A DNA stretch of 64,000 nucleotides from Demequina iriomotensis (GTDB taxonomy: Bacteria > Actinomycetota > Actinomycetes > Actinomycetales > Demequinaceae). Position numbers and translations under genes: made by a program. Under the pieces are notes generated by a model. The model saw only the letters and a list, made by a program, of their open reading frames with translations. It did not search any database and was not told the origin of the DNA. Position 1 is the first letter of the stretch; each line of letters begins with the position of its first letter. Of this stretch, positions 26,798 through 35,980 are shown one piece after another. The DNA lies in NCBI RefSeq assembly GCF_000971395.1, contig NZ_BBME01000014.1, forward strand, positions 124,001 through 188,000, in the 5' to 3' direction.

Positions 26798-28303
26798 CTA
26801 TTCTGACGGCTCCGGGAACAGCCGGCCGCCAAGGCCACCCTCGTCGTCCTGATTCTGCGGCAGCTGCTCGTCGCCGCTGTCCTCGTAGGTGACCGAGGTG
26901 TTGGCCGCGAGCGTGACCGCGATGTCCTGGGTGTCGTCGCCCCGCTGGACCGTGAGCGTCACCGTGTCGCCCGGCGCCTTGGCGCGGATCGCGACGATGA
27001 GCTCCTCGGAGCGGGTGATGGGACGGCCGTCGATCGCGGTGATGATGTCGCCCGCCTCGATACCGGCCTCGGCGGCCGGGCCGCCGGAGGCGACGGCGTT
27101 GGTCGCGTCCGCCACCTTGACGCCCTCGCCCGTGTAGCTGCCGTCGAGCTGGACGCCCACGACCGGGTAGGTCGCCTCGCCGGTCGCGATGATCTCCTCG
27201 GCCGTGCGGCGCGCCTGGTTCGACGGGATCGCGAAGCCCAGGCCCACGGAGCCCGCCTGCTCGGTCGTGCTGCTGGAGAGCGACGCGATCGCGGAGTTGA
27301 TGCCGATGACCTCGCCCTCCGAGTTGATGAGCGGTCCGCCCGAGTTGCCGGGGTTGATCGCGGCATCGGTCTGGATCGCGTCGATGAACGCGGTCGACGA
27401 CGTGTCGCCGGCCGTGACCGGGCGGTGGAGCGCGGACACGATGCCCGTGGTCACCGTGGACTCGAGGCCCAGCGGCGAGCCGATCGCGACGACGTCGTCG
27501 CCCACCACCAGCTCGTCCGAGTCGCCGAGGACCAGGGGCGTCAGCCCGTCCGCGTCGATCTTGACCACGGCGAGGTCGTAGTCGGCCGTCGCGCCGACCA
27601 CGTCGCCCTGGTACTCGGTGCCGTCGCTCATCACCACGGTGACGGTGTCGTTGTCCGAGCCGTCGACCACGTGGTTGTTGGTGAGGATGTAGCCGTCCTC
27701 GCGGATGATGAAGCCCGAGCCCTCCGCGGCCTCCTCGCCGTTCTGGATGTTCTCGATCGAGACCACCGACGGCATGACGGCGGAGGCGATCGCGGCGACC
27801 GTGTTCTCGTCGGTGCGCGCGATGGTCGAGCTGCTCGACGTCGGAAGCGTCGACGTGCTCGAGCCGGAGGAGCCGCCCGAGGAGGTGCCCGAGTCGGCGA
27901 CGAAGGAGTCGTACGCCCACGCGCCGCCGAAGCCCGCGCCGAGCGCGAGCACCAGCGCCGCGACGACGATGGCGGCGATGGCGCCACGGCCCACGCCGCG
28001 CTGCTCGCGCGGCGCGCCGGGCGCGGCCGCATACGCGGTGTCGTCCACCGGCGGCTCGGCCGGAGGCATGAAGGGCTGCACCTCCGTGGGCGCGGTCGGC
28101 GCCGCCTCGACGGAGGCGGGCGCGGCGGGCGCGGCCGACCCCGTGGGTGCGGCCGCGACGTAGGCGGGCGTGAGCTCGACGGTGTCGTTGGTCACGGGAG
28201 AGGCGTCCTCGACCCGCACCGTGGTGGCCTCGTCGTGGTTGGCAGTCGACTCGTCGGACGAGCCGGACTCGTCGCGCGGAGGCGCGAACGGGTTGTCGTT
28301 CAT
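26798..28303 (-). CDS. htrA: HtrA/DegP-like membrane-anchored serine protease with PDZ domain
   Basis: 501 residues. A cytoplasmic acidic, Pro/Ala-rich tail (1-107), one membrane helix (108-130), a Ser-rich linker, then the trypsin-like domain with His211 (TNNHVV), Asp243 (DYDLAVV) and Ser321 (NPGNSGGPL), and a C-terminal PDZ domain from about 390 (GVKVADATNAVASGGPAAEAGIEAGD). It degrades or refolds damaged envelope proteins. It follows the SigE anti-sigma gene, and in mycobacteria the equivalent is a SigE target and partner. Confidence 0.95.
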   Translation of the reverse strand: MNDNPFAPPRDESGSSDESTANHDEATTVRVEDASPVTNDTVELTPAYVAAAPTGSAAPAAPASVEAAPTAPTEVQPFMPPAEPPVDDTAYAAAPGAPREQRGVGRGAIAAIVVAALVLALGAGFGGAWAYDSFVADSGTSSGGSSGSSTSTLPTSSSSTIARTDENTVAAIASAVMPSVVSIENIQNGEEAAEGSGFIIREDGYILTNNHVVDGSDNDTVTVVMSDGTEYQGDVVGATADYDLAVVKIDADGLTPLVLGDSDELVVGDDVVAIGSPLGLESTVTTGIVSALHRPVTAGDTSSTAFIDAIQTDAAINPGNSGGPLINSEGEVIGINSAIASLSSSTTEQAGSVGLGFAIPSNQARRTAEEIIATGEATYPVVGVQLDGSYTGEGVKVADATNAVASGGPAAEAGIEAGDIITAIDGRPITRSEELIVAIRAKAPGDTVTLTVQRGDDTQDIAVTLAANTSVTYEDSGDEQLPQNQDDEGGLGGRLFPEPSE

Positions 28304-28324
28304 CGGGGTGTCTCCCTTATCGGG

Positions 28325-29167
28325 CTAGCGGCCGGAGAGGGCATCGGCGAACACGCCGAGCCCGGCCAGGACTTGGTCGACGAAGCCGTGCTCGTCGTCC
28401 TGAGGGAAGGCGGCCGCCACGTCCTCGAGGGTCTCCACCGCGCAGTTGCAGCTGAGAAGCACCACGACGTCGCCCGTCTGCCAGACGATGCGACCGGGAA
28501 CCGTGTCGACCACGTAACCGTCGACGCCCTCGGCTGTGGTGCGCGGCATGTCCGCCACCAGCGCAGAGTTGAGGCGACCCTGCTGCTCGACGACGAGCAC
28601 GGGCTCGACGTCGGAGAGCAGGGTGTACGTGAGGACCTGGGCGCCCTGGGGCGTCTCCCTCACCGTGGCCTCGACGGGTTCGAATCCACTCGACTGCCAA
28701 TCCGGGTGGATCCAGCCGTCCGTCGGGACCCAGCCACGCATCGTGCTGGAGTCCATCCGGGCGACGCTGAGCATGCCGGTCTCGGAGGAGGCCGTGATGC
28801 CAGGATCGATGTCCTCGGGCTCGCCGGCGACATACGCGGCGCCCGTGACGGCGACAAGGATGAGGGAGGCCGACAGCGACACGACGACGGGGCGCCGGTC
28901 ACGGCCGCGCGCCGCGCGCGCGTCCCGCCGCGTCTCGTGCGACGCGATCTGGGCCATCCGGTCCCGGTCGAGCAGCTGCTGCGCGAAGCGGACGTCGATG
29001 CCGGCCTCGGACGAGTTCAGCGCCTCGCGCGCCGCCCGCAGCTCCTTCCACCGCATCGTGCACGTGTCGCAGTCCTCGAGATGGGTCATCGCCTCGGCCG
29101 CCGCCTCGCGCGAGAGCCGGTTGTCCAGCAGGTCGTGGATCCGCTCGCCGAGGTGCCGCACCGTCAC
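28325..29167 (-). CDS. rseA: Zinc-finger anti-sigma factor, RseA-like
   Basis: 280 residues. Cytoplasmic anti-sigma domain with the ZAS-type motif His29-x3-Cys33-x2-Cys36 (HLEDCDTC), one membrane helix (about 95-112, [21 protein letters not shown]), and an extracytoplasmic domain of ~165 residues. That domain carries a Cys-x-Cys (LLSCNCAV) and a MucB/RseB-like feel ([19 protein letters not shown]). Mycobacterial RseA is shorter and lacks this large outer domain, so here the sensor may be fused. The GTG start overlaps the sigE stop by 4 bp, ensuring coupled synthesis. It should bind SigE until envelope stress. Confidence 0.88.
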   Translation of the reverse strand: MTVRHLGERIHDLLDNRLSREAAAEAMTHLEDCDTCTMRWKELRAAREALNSSEAGIDVRFAQQLLDRDRMAQIASHETRRDARAARGRDRRPVVVSLSASLILVAVTGAAYVAGEPEDIDPGITASSETGMLSVARMDSSTMRGWVPTDGWIHPDWQSSGFEPVEATVRETPQGAQVLTYTLLSDVEPVLVVEQQGRLNSALVADMPRTTAEGVDGYVVDTVPGRIVWQTGDVVVLLSCNCAVETLEDVAAAFPQDDEHGFVDQVLAGLGVFADALSGR

Positions 29168-29751
29168 GCGTCACCTCGCGTGGGGGCACGATGCGCGAGG
29201 GACTCGCGAAGGCGGGCACGGGCCCGCGACAGGCGCGAGCGCACGGTGCCCATCTTGATGCCGAGCGTCGCGGCGATCTCCTCGTACGACAGGCCCTCGA
29301 TGTCGCTGAGCACCACGGCGGCGCGGTACTCCGGCGGCAGGTCCGCGAGCGCCTCGATGATGTCGTCACCGAGGTTGGACATGTCGAAGGCGTCCTCGGG
29401 CTGACCCGAGCGCTCGTGCCGGTCGAAGCTGTCGGAGGTCGCCACGGCGGCGTCGTCGTCCGCCATGAAGTCGAAGCGGATCCGCTTCTTGCGACGCATG
29501 CGGTCGAGGAACAGGTTGGTGGTGATGCGGTGCAGCCAGCCCTCGAACGTGCCGGGCTTGTACTGCGACAACGAGTTGAACACGCGGACGAACACGTCCT
29601 GCGTGAGATCCTCGGCATCGTGCTGATTGCCGGTGAGGTGGTACGCCAGGCGGTACACGCGCGCCGAATGGTTCGCGACGATGCTCTCCCACGTGAGCTC
29701 CGGCGCACCCGCGGGGGCGCCCTGCTCGGCCGGGACGACGGTCTCGGTCAT
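29164..29751 (-). CDS. sigE: ECF sigma factor SigE
   Basis: 195 residues. Region 2: [30 protein letters not shown]...[21 protein letters not shown]. Region 4: [49 protein letters not shown]. An acidic linker ([20 protein letters not shown]) joins them. Sequence and gene order (sigE, zinc anti-sigma, htrA, tatB, with a divergent methyltransferase) match mycobacterial SigE, which controls envelope stress. A matching SigE promoter lies just upstream. Confidence 0.95.
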   Translation of the reverse strand: MTETVVPAEQGAPAGAPELTWESIVANHSARVYRLAYHLTGNQHDAEDLTQDVFVRVFNSLSQYKPGTFEGWLHRITTNLFLDRMRRKKRIRFDFMADDDAAVATSDSFDRHERSGQPEDAFDMSNLGDDIIEALADLPPEYRAAVVLSDIEGLSYEEIAATLGIKMGTVRSRLSRARARLRESLAHRAPTRGDA

Positions 29752-29780
29752 CGTGCTCCCCTCCAGACTCACATCGCTAC

Positions 29781-29807
29781 AACGGGCCCTGACCTCTTCA
29801 TGTTCCC
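29781..29807 (-). promoter_or_regulatory. SigE-type autoregulatory promoter of sigE
   Basis: Read on the minus strand: GGGAAC (29807-29802), a 17-base spacer, then CGTT (29784-29781). This matches the known SigE/SigH-class pattern GGAAC-N16-18-GTT. It starts the message about 25-30 bases before the sigE ATG, placing sigE-rseA-htrA-tatB under its own product. Confidence 0.7.
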
Positions 29808-29852
29808 ACGGAGACCTGAGAGTTCGCTGGGACCTCCCGATAAGGTGGGCCC

Positions 29853-29870
29853 ATGAGGAACGGGTCATGA
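29853..29870 (+). other. Five-codon leader ORF overlapping the methyltransferase start
   Basis: TAAGGT (29841-29846) is followed 6 bases later by an ATG (29853) that opens MRNGS and stops at TGA 29868-29870. That stop overlaps the methyltransferase ATG in ATGA. If transcription starts at this -10-like box the mRNA is leaderless and the mini-ORF would couple translation into the real gene. AGGA inside it may also serve as the ribosome site. Confidence 0.35.
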
Positions 29871-30496
29871 GCATCGAGGCGGCCAACTGGGCGTACGCCG
29901 AGGACTTCATCGAGGAGGACCGCGTGGTCCTCGAGGCCCGCGACGTGGCCGACGAGCTCGGCTGCGTGCCGGTCCTCCCGGGCGCCTCGCGCGCGATCGA
30001 GGTGCTCGCCAAGGCGATGCGCGCCACCACCGCGGTGGAGATCGGCACCGGCGCCGGGGTGTCCCTCACGTACCTGCTGCGCGGCATGGCGCCGGGCGGC
30101 GTGGTCACCACGATCGACGTCGAGCCCGAGCATCACAAGGCCGCGCGCCGCACGCTCGCCGCGGCCGGCTTCGCCCCCGAGCGCGCACGCATGATCACCG
30201 GCCGCGCTCTCGACGTGCTGCCGCGGCTCACGGACGGCGGCTACGACATCGTCCTCATCGACGCGCGCAAGTCCGAGTACCCCGCGTACCTCGAGCACGC
30301 GATGCGCCTGCTGCGCTCCGGCGGCCTGCTGCTCATCGACAACGCGCTGTGGCACGGGCGCGTGCCCGACCCGGCCCAGCGCGACAAGGACACGACGGCG
30401 GTGCGCGAGACGCTCAAGGCCGTGCGGGAGGACGAGCGCCTCACGGTTGCGCTGCTCGACGCGGGCGACGGCCTCCTCACCGCGATCAAGGAGTAG
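29867..30496 (+). CDS. O-methyltransferase (SAM-dependent, class I)
   Basis: 209 residues. AdoMet motif [17 protein letters not shown], acidic loop [17 protein letters not shown], metal/catalytic motif [40 protein letters not shown], the catechol O-methyltransferase-like family that uses a divalent metal. Divergent from sigE, as the homologous gene is in mycobacteria (next to Rv1221). Substrate unknown. The in-frame frame upstream is closed, so the ATG at 29867 is firm. Confidence 0.88.
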   Translation: MSIEAANWAYAEDFIEEDRVVLEARDVADELGCVPVLPGASRAIEVLAKAMRATTAVEIGTGAGVSLTYLLRGMAPGGVVTTIDVEPEHHKAARRTLAAAGFAPERARMITGRALDVLPRLTDGGYDIVLIDARKSEYPAYLEHAMRLLRSGGLLLIDNALWHGRVPDPAQRDKDTTAVRETLKAVREDERLTVALLDAGDGLLTAIKE

Positions 30497-30504
30497 GAAG
30501 CAGT

Positions 30505-30540
30505 CGACCCCGGCGCCGTCCGTGGACGATGCCGGGGTCG
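30505..30540. terminator. Bidirectional hairpin terminator
   Basis: CGACCCCGGC (30505-30514) pairs perfectly with GCCGGGGTCG (30531-30540), 16-base loop, between the convergent methyltransferase and DUF3117 genes. The loop end contains a copy of the dispersed GGACGATGC motif. Confidence 0.75.
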
Positions 30541-30563
30541 AGAGGTCTGACGATGCGCGACGG

Positions 30564-30731
30564 CTACTGGATCGCGGCGTGGAGCGCGTCGCCGAGCTCC
30601 TTGACCTCGTCGGCCGTGATCTCGACCACCAGGCGACCTCCACCCTCCAGCGGGACCCGCATCACGTAGCTGCGACCCTCCTTCACGACCTCCATAGGGC
30701 CGTCACCGGTGCGGGGCTTCATTGCAGCCAT
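30564..30731 (-). CDS. DUF3117 small protein
   Basis: 55 residues, encoded on the minus strand: MAAMKPRTGDGPMEVVKEG, then RSYVMRVPLEGGGRLVVEI, then TADEVKELGDALHAAIQ. This is the highly conserved actinobacterial DUF3117 protein (Rv1211 in M. tuberculosis), compact and probably cytoplasmic, of unknown function. The ATG has AGGAG nine bases upstream. It has its own promoter (30786-30815). Its strict conservation at this small size, next to the sigE and LOG/dapE blocks, confirms that it is a real gene. Confidence 0.9.
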   Translation of the reverse strand: MAAMKPRTGDGPMEVVKEGRSYVMRVPLEGGGRLVVEITADEVKELGDALHAAIQ

Positions 30732-30785
30732 CGTGTGGTTCTCCTCGAGCTGAGTCAGGCGTCGTCCGTCGCGACGTTGCGCCCC

Positions 30786-30815
30786 ATTCTACTTCGGTAG
30801 CGGGAGCGTTCCCAA
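30786..30815 (-). promoter_or_regulatory. Promoter of the DUF3117 gene
   Basis: On the minus strand TTGGGA (30815-30810), 18 bases, TAGAAT (30791-30786), then about 48 bases of leader with AGGAG before the ATG. The same TTGGGA/TAGAAT pair precedes typA. Confidence 0.55.
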
Positions 30816-30844
30816 ATCCCCTCCCCGGTGCGCCGCGCCGCCGG

Positions 30845-31570
30845 TCAGCCGTCCGCGCGCACGGCGAGGACGTGGCGCACCGCGTCCTCCGGGTCGTCCG
30901 TCACGTAGACCAGGTCGAGGTCCGTCGGCGAGATCTTGCCTCCCGCCTCGAGCGTGCCCCGGAGCCACGCGAGCAGCCCGTCCCAGTAGTCGTGCCCGAG
31001 CAGCACGATGGGGAAGCGCTTGACCGTCCGCGTCTGGACCAGGGTGAGGCACTCGAACAGCTCGTCGAGGGTCCCGAAGCCGCCGGGCAGGGCGATGAAG
31101 CCCTCGGCGTACTTGACGAACATCGTCTTGCGGGCGAAGAAGTAGCGGAAGGTCATGCCGAGGTTGACGTGCTCGTTGATGCCCTGCTCGAAGGGCAGCT
31201 CGATGCCGAGGCCCACCGACAGCCCGCCCGCCTGGGCCGCGCCCTTGTTCGCCGCCTCCATGCATCCCGGACCGCCGCCCGTGATGACGGCGTAGCCCGA
31301 CTCGACCAGGAGCCTGCCGATGATCTCCCCGGCGGCGTACTCGTCGGAGCCGGGGGCGGAACGCGCCGAGCCGAACACCGTGATCGCGGGACCGAGCTCC
31401 GCGAGGGCGCCGAAGCCCTCGACGAACTCGGACTGGATGCGGAGCACCCGCCACGGATCGCCGTGCAGCCACTCCGCACGGTGGTGCTCGTCGAGAAGCC
31501 GCTCGCTGGTCGACGACTCGGGCACGTTGCGCCCGCGCAGCAGCACGGGCCCCTTGCGGTACTCCTTCAT
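30845..31570 (-). CDS. LOG-family cytokinin riboside 5'-monophosphate phosphoribohydrolase
   Basis: 241 residues. The LOG signature is complete: AITVFGSARSAPG, YAVITGGGPGCMEAANKGA, and PGGFGTLDELFECLTLVQT. The family hydrolyses nucleoside monophosphates (cytokinin ribotides, AMP) to base and ribose-5-phosphate. An N-terminal extension of ~60 residues (RKGPVLLRGRNVPESSTSERLLDEHHRAEWLHGD) is usual for the actinobacterial TIGR00730 form. It lies 9 bp after dapE on the same strand, as in mycobacteria (Rv1205/Rv1202). Confidence 0.92.
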   Translation of the reverse strand: MKEYRKGPVLLRGRNVPESSTSERLLDEHHRAEWLHGDPWRVLRIQSEFVEGFGALAELGPAITVFGSARSAPGSDEYAAGEIIGRLLVESGYAVITGGGPGCMEAANKGAAQAGGLSVGLGIELPFEQGINEHVNLGMTFRYFFARKTMFVKYAEGFIALPGGFGTLDELFECLTLVQTRTVKRFPIVLLGHDYWDGLLAWLRGTLEAGGKISPTDLDLVYVTDDPEDAVRHVLAVRADG

Positions 31571-31579
31571 CGGTCCTCC

Positions 31580-32671
31580 TCAGGTGGTGAGCCACGCCTC
31601 CAGGCCCGCGCGGCAGTGCCGGATGTCCGCGACGGGGCAGCGCTCGTCGTCGGCGTGGGCGAGCTCGGGGTCGCCGGGCCCGTAGTTGACGGCCGGGATG
31701 CCGAGCTCGCCGAAGCGGGCGACGTCCGTCCACCCCTGCTTCGCGCGCGGCGCGGCGACGCCCGTCGACGCGACCGATGCGGCGAACGATGCCGCGAGCG
31801 GCGCGTCGAGGCCCGGCCGCGCCGCGCCCGACAGGTCGGTGTAGACCAGGTGGTGCCCCTCGACCCCGGACGATGCGACGAGCGCCTCGAGGCGCACCTT
31901 CGCCTCGTCGAGGCTCCAGCACGGCGCGAAGCGGTAGTTCAGCGTCACCACGCACTCGTCGGGGATGACGTTGCCCGCGATGCCGCCGCGGACGCCGACG
32001 GCGTTGATCCCCTCGCGGTAGTCGAGCCCGTCGACCGTGATCGTCTCGGCCTCGTACGCCGCGAGCGCCGCGAGCAGCGGCGCGGCGCCATGGATCGCGT
32101 TGACGCCCTTCCAGGCCCGCGCGCTATGTGCGGCGACGCCGGGGATGCGCACCTCGGCGCGCATCGTCCCGTTGCATCCGCCCTCGATCACGCCGGACGT
32201 GGGCTCGCACAGCACCGCGAAGTCCCCCTCGACCAGGTCGGGGCGCTCGCGCGCGATCCGCCCGAGCCCGTTCCGGTCGGCCTCGACCTCCTCCTGGTCG
32301 TAGAAGACCCAGGTGACGTCGCGCGTCGGCGCGGTGAGCGCCGCCGCGAGCGACAGCTGCACCGCGACGCCCGCCTTCATGTCGACCGACCCGCGCCCGA
32401 CGAGGTCGCCCTCGGCGGACCACGAGCCGGGCACGTTGCCCTTGATCGGGACCGTGTCGAGGTGCCCGGCGATCACCACGCGCTCGGCGCGGCCCAGGGA
32501 CGTGCGCGCCACCACCGCATTGCCCAGGCGGAGCACCTCGAGGTGCGCCAGCGGCGCGAGCGCCGCCTCGACGGCATCGGCGATGCGGTCCTCGTTGCCC
32601 GAGACCGAGGGGATGTCCACCAGCGCCTTGGCGAGCTCTTCCACGGGTGCCGTCAGGTCGAGGTGCGTCAT
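31580..32671 (-). CDS. dapE: Succinyl-diaminopimelate desuccinylase
   Basis: 363 residues, M20 metallopeptidase family. Metal and catalytic residues are in IAGHLDTVP, GRGSVDMKAGVAV, FYDQEEVEADRNGLG, LCEPTSG and a late VNYGPGDPELAHADDE. It removes succinate from N-succinyl-LL-DAP in lysine and peptidoglycan precursor synthesis. A TAGGCT box sits 6 bases before the ATG, suggesting leaderless expression. It is divergent from dapD, which makes the earlier succinylated intermediate. Confidence 0.93.
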   Translation of the reverse strand: MTHLDLTAPVEELAKALVDIPSVSGNEDRIADAVEAALAPLAHLEVLRLGNAVVARTSLGRAERVVIAGHLDTVPIKGNVPGSWSAEGDLVGRGSVDMKAGVAVQLSLAAALTAPTRDVTWVFYDQEEVEADRNGLGRIARERPDLVEGDFAVLCEPTSGVIEGGCNGTMRAEVRIPGVAAHSARAWKGVNAIHGAAPLLAALAAYEAETITVDGLDYREGINAVGVRGGIAGNVIPDECVVTLNYRFAPCWSLDEAKVRLEALVASSGVEGHHLVYTDLSGAARPGLDAPLAASFAASVASTGVAAPRAKQGWTDVARFGELGIPAVNYGPGDPELAHADDERCPVADIRHCRAGLEAWLTT

Positions 32672-32702
32672 GCCGTCAGCCTAGCCACGTACCCTGGGAG
32701 CC

Positions 32703-33650
32703 ATGACTCGCCCTGCCTTCGGATTCGGACTCGCGACCCTCGACAACAACGGCACCGTGCTCGACACGTGGTACCCCTCCCCCGCGCTCGGCGAGCCGAA
32801 GGCGCGCGACGCCGCGCCCGCGCAGCTCAAGGCCGCGGAACGCACCGACGACCTGCGCGACGTCGAGATCACGGTCGTCAGGACGGTCATCGACCTCGAC
32901 GCGGCGCCCGCGTCGGTCGAGGACGCCTACCTGCGCCTTCACCTGCTCAGCCACCGCATCGTGCCGCCGCACGGCCTCAACCTGGACGGCATCTTCGGCG
33001 CGCTCACCAACGCGGTGTGGACCTCGGACGGGCCCTGCGCGATCGAGGGCTTCGAGCAGGTGCGCCTGCGCTACCGCGCGTTCGGCCGCCAGCTCACCGT
33101 GTACGGGATCGACCGCTTCCCCCGCATGGTCGACTACGTGGTGCCCACGGGCGTCCGCATCGCCGACGCGGACCGCGTGCGCCTGGGCGCGCACCTCGCC
33201 GAGGGCACCACCGTGATGCACGAGGGCTTCGTGAACTTCAACGCGGGCACCCTGGGCCACTCGATGGTCGAGGGCCGCATCTCGGCGGGCGTGGTGGTGC
33301 ACGACGGCGCCGACATCGGCGGCGGCGCGTCGATCATGGGCACGCTGTCCGGCGGCGGCAAGGAGGTCGTGTCGATCGGCGCGCGCTCGCTGCTGGGCGC
33401 GAACGCGGGCGTCGGTATCGCGCTCGGCGAGGACTGCGTGGTCGAGGCCGGCCTCTACATCACCGCCGGCACCAAGGTCACCCTCAAGGGCCGCACCGAC
33501 GAGGACGGCAACCCCGTCGTGGTCAAGGCGCGCGAGCTGTCGGGGCAGGACGGCATCATGTTCTGGCGCAACTCGGTCACGGGAGTGATCGAGGCCGTCG
33601 CGCGCGAGGGCAAGGGCATCGAGCTCAACTCCGCGCTGCACGCCAACTGA
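32703..33650 (+). CDS. dapD: Tetrahydrodipicolinate N-succinyltransferase
   Basis: 315 residues, the actinobacterial long form. An N-terminal alpha/beta domain (about 1-150) precedes a left-handed beta-helix of hexapeptide repeats ([35 protein letters not shown]...) and a C-terminal strand region. It transfers succinyl from CoA to tetrahydrodipicolinate. TACCCT lies 7 bases before the ATG. Together with dapE and dapC (35981) the window holds three of the four succinylase-branch enzymes. Confidence 0.95.
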   Translation: MTRPAFGFGLATLDNNGTVLDTWYPSPALGEPKARDAAPAQLKAAERTDDLRDVEITVVRTVIDLDAAPASVEDAYLRLHLLSHRIVPPHGLNLDGIFGALTNAVWTSDGPCAIEGFEQVRLRYRAFGRQLTVYGIDRFPRMVDYVVPTGVRIADADRVRLGAHLAEGTTVMHEGFVNFNAGTLGHSMVEGRISAGVVVHDGADIGGGASIMGTLSGGGKEVVSIGARSLLGANAGVGIALGEDCVVEAGLYITAGTKVTLKGRTDEDGNPVVVKARELSGQDGIMFWRNSVTGVIEAVAREGKGIELNSALHAN

Positions 33651-33651
33651 C

Positions 33652-34536
33652 GTGGGCGCGCGGCGGCGCTCCGGCGCCGCGCTCGCGGTGCTCGCCCTCG
33701 CGGGCGGCGCCGCGGCGTTCGGCATGTACCTGCTCGCGGCCCAGCCGCAGGAAGGCGAGCCGAGCGGACGATGCACGGCCTGGCTCGATGACGCCTCGGC
33801 GACGCTGACCGCGGAGCAGGCGGGCAACGCGGCGCTCATCGCGGCCGCCTCGACCCGCCTGGGCCTGCCCGCGCGCGGCGCGACCATCGGCCTCGCGACC
33901 GCGATGCAAGAGTCGAGCCTGGTCAACCTGGACTACGGCGACCGCGACTCGATCGGCCTGTTCCAGCAGCGCCCCTCGCAGGGGTGGGGCACGGTCGAGG
34001 AGATCATGGACCCCTACTACTCGGCGGACACGTTCTACCGGGCGCTCGTCAAGGTCGGCGGCTGGCAGGACATGGCGGTGACGGTCGCGGCGCAGACGGT
34101 GCAGCGCTCCGCGTTCCCCGACGCCTACGGCAACCATGAGACGCGCGCACGCCTGTGGGCCTCGGCGCTGCGCGGCTACTCGGGAGCGATGGCCGTCGAC
34201 TGCGACGTCGCCGCCGGTCCCGGCACCACGGCCGCGGCCTTCATCGACCGCGTGGAACGCGACTTCGGCGAGGGCGCGTACCAGGTGCGATCCCTGCGCT
34301 CGCCCGACGGCGAGGTGTGGCTCGACGTGGTGCCCGCCGCGACGGACGATGCGGGACGCGACGCCTTCGCCGCGTGGGCGGTCGCGGTCGCCGCCACCGA
34401 GTCGGTCGAGCAGGTCGCCGACGGCGCCGCGGGATGGACGCGCGGGGCCGGGCTCGGCGAGGTCGAGGCCCCGGCACGCCCGCTCGGCGTGGCGGTGAGG
34501 CTCCTCCCGGTCACGCCCCCCGTCGATTCCCGCTGA
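33652..34536 (+). CDS. Membrane-anchored protein with lysozyme-like (transglycosylase-type) domain
   Basis: 294 residues from a GTG one base after the dapD stop. One N-terminal membrane helix (LAVLALAGGAAAFGMYLLAA), then an outer domain. The core ATAMQESSLVNLDYGDRDSIGLFQQRPSQGWGTVEEIMDP is a Glu-Ser goose-lysozyme/transglycosylase-like motif common in actinobacterial wall proteins (often misnamed heavy-metal transporter). A C-terminal domain (about 190-290) is Asp/Ala-rich. It may trim peptidoglycan; coupling to dapD, a DAP-wall precursor gene, fits. Substrate not determined. Confidence 0.7.
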   Translation: MGARRRSGAALAVLALAGGAAAFGMYLLAAQPQEGEPSGRCTAWLDDASATLTAEQAGNAALIAAASTRLGLPARGATIGLATAMQESSLVNLDYGDRDSIGLFQQRPSQGWGTVEEIMDPYYSADTFYRALVKVGGWQDMAVTVAAQTVQRSAFPDAYGNHETRARLWASALRGYSGAMAVDCDVAAGPGTTAAAFIDRVERDFGEGAYQVRSLRSPDGEVWLDVVPAATDDAGRDAFAAWAVAVAATESVEQVADGAAGWTRGAGLGEVEAPARPLGVAVRLLPVTPPVDSR

Positions 34537-34559
34537 CGCCTGGGGCGCGCGAGCACCGT

Positions 34560-34597
34560 GAGCCGCGTGAGGCGGCCCTCCCGGTCACGCGCGGCTC
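34560..34597. terminator. Bidirectional hairpin between convergent wall gene and gltA
   Basis: GAGCCGCGTGA (34560-34570) pairs with TCACGCGCGGCTC (34585-34597), two-base bulge, 14-base loop. Confidence 0.6.
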
Positions 34598-34632
34598 CCA
34601 CGTCACAGGTGTCAGTGGGAATCCACGGGGTG

Positions 34633-35928
34633 TCAGGACTCGCGCTGCTCCAGCGGGACGTAGCTGCGCTCCACCTCGCCCGTGTAGATCTGGCGCGGAC
34701 GGCCGATCTTGGTGCGCGGGTCCGCGAGCATCTCGCGGTAGTGGGCGATCCAGCCGGGCATGCGACCCAGCGCGAACAGCGGGGTGAACATCGTGGTCGG
34801 GAAGCCCATCGCCGAGTACAGCAGGCCGGTGTAGAAGTCGACGTTCGGGTACAGCTTGCGCTCGATGAAGTACTCGTCCGAGAGGGCGATCTCCTCGAGG
34901 CGCTTGGCCATGTCGAACGTCTCGTCGTTGCCGCCGAGCTGCGTGAGGAGCTGATCCGCGACCGTCTTCACCACGGCGCCGCGCGGATCGTACGACTTGT
35001 AGACGCGGTGGCCGAAGCCCATGAGGCGGGCACCCTCGGCCTTGTCCTTGACCTTGGCGACGAACTGCTCGATGGTGTCGCCCGACTCCTTGATCTGGTC
35101 GAACATGCGCAGCGCCGCCTCGTTGGCACCGCCGTGCAGCGGACCCGAGAGCGCGCCGACGCCGGCGGCGACCGAGGCGTAGATGTTCGCGTGGGACGAA
35201 CCGACGATGCGCACCGTGGAGGTCGAGCAGTTCTGCTCGTGGTCCGCGTGGAGGATGAGCAGCAGATCGACCGCGCGGCGCACCGCCGGGTCGATGTCGA
35301 TGTCGCCCGACGCGGGCGAGAACGCGATGCGCAGGAACTCGTCGACGTAGTGGCCGCCGCGGCGGGGCTCGATGAGCTCGCCGCCCTGGGCACGACGCTG
35401 GAGGTAGGAGATCACCGTCGCCGTCTTCGCGAGGAGGAGCACCGTCGCGAGCTCGATCTCCTCGGGCGAGCGGCCCACGGACTCCGGGTAGAACGTGCTG
35501 AGCGCGCTGATCGCGCCGGACAGCACCGCCATGGGGTGCGCGTCGCGCGGGAAGGCGTTGAGGAACGCCTTGATGCCCTCGTGGACGTGCATGTGGCGCG
35601 CGACGCGGTTGTTGAGCGCCGTGAGCTGGTCCTCGGTGGGGAGCTCGCCGTGGATGAGCAGGTACGCGACCTCGAGGAAGGTCGACTTCTCCGCGAGCTG
35701 CTCGATCGGGTAGCCGCGGTACCGGAGGATGCCGTTGTCACCGTCGATGTAGGTGATGGCGCTCTCGCACGAGGCGGTGTTCATGAAGCCGGGGTCGACG
35801 GTGACGAGGCCGGTGTCGCGCAGCAGCGTCGCGACGGACACGCCGTCGTTGCCGATGGTCGCGCGCTCCAGCGGGAGCTCCCGTGTTCCACCGTCGACCG
35901 TCAGCCTTGCGTCCACCACCTGCGCCAT
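34633..35928 (-). CDS. gltA: Citrate synthase
   Basis: 431 residues from the ATG at 35928, where GGGGAGA sits three bases upstream; the frame is open further but the homology starts here. Type II hexameric form: ASCESAITYIDGDNGILRYRGYPIEQLAE, the catalytic His in HADHEQNCSTSTVR, GPLHGGANEAALRM, GFGHRVYKSYDPRG, and YPNVDFYTGLLYSAMGFP with the active-site Asp. It condenses oxaloacetate with acetyl-CoA. Downstream of dapC on the same strand, 52 bp away. Confidence 0.97.
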   Translation of the reverse strand: MAQVVDARLTVDGGTRELPLERATIGNDGVSVATLLRDTGLVTVDPGFMNTASCESAITYIDGDNGILRYRGYPIEQLAEKSTFLEVAYLLIHGELPTEDQLTALNNRVARHMHVHEGIKAFLNAFPRDAHPMAVLSGAISALSTFYPESVGRSPEEIELATVLLLAKTATVISYLQRRAQGGELIEPRRGGHYVDEFLRIAFSPASGDIDIDPAVRRAVDLLLILHADHEQNCSTSTVRIVGSSHANIYASVAAGVGALSGPLHGGANEAALRMFDQIKESGDTIEQFVAKVKDKAEGARLMGFGHRVYKSYDPRGAVVKTVADQLLTQLGGNDETFDMAKRLEEIALSDEYFIERKLYPNVDFYTGLLYSAMGFPTTMFTPLFALGRMPGWIAHYREMLADPRTKIGRPRQIYTGEVERSYVPLEQRES

Positions 35929-35980
35929 GTTCTCCCCTTCGAAAACCTCTGCGACCGGGGCCCATTGTTTGAGAACCGGT

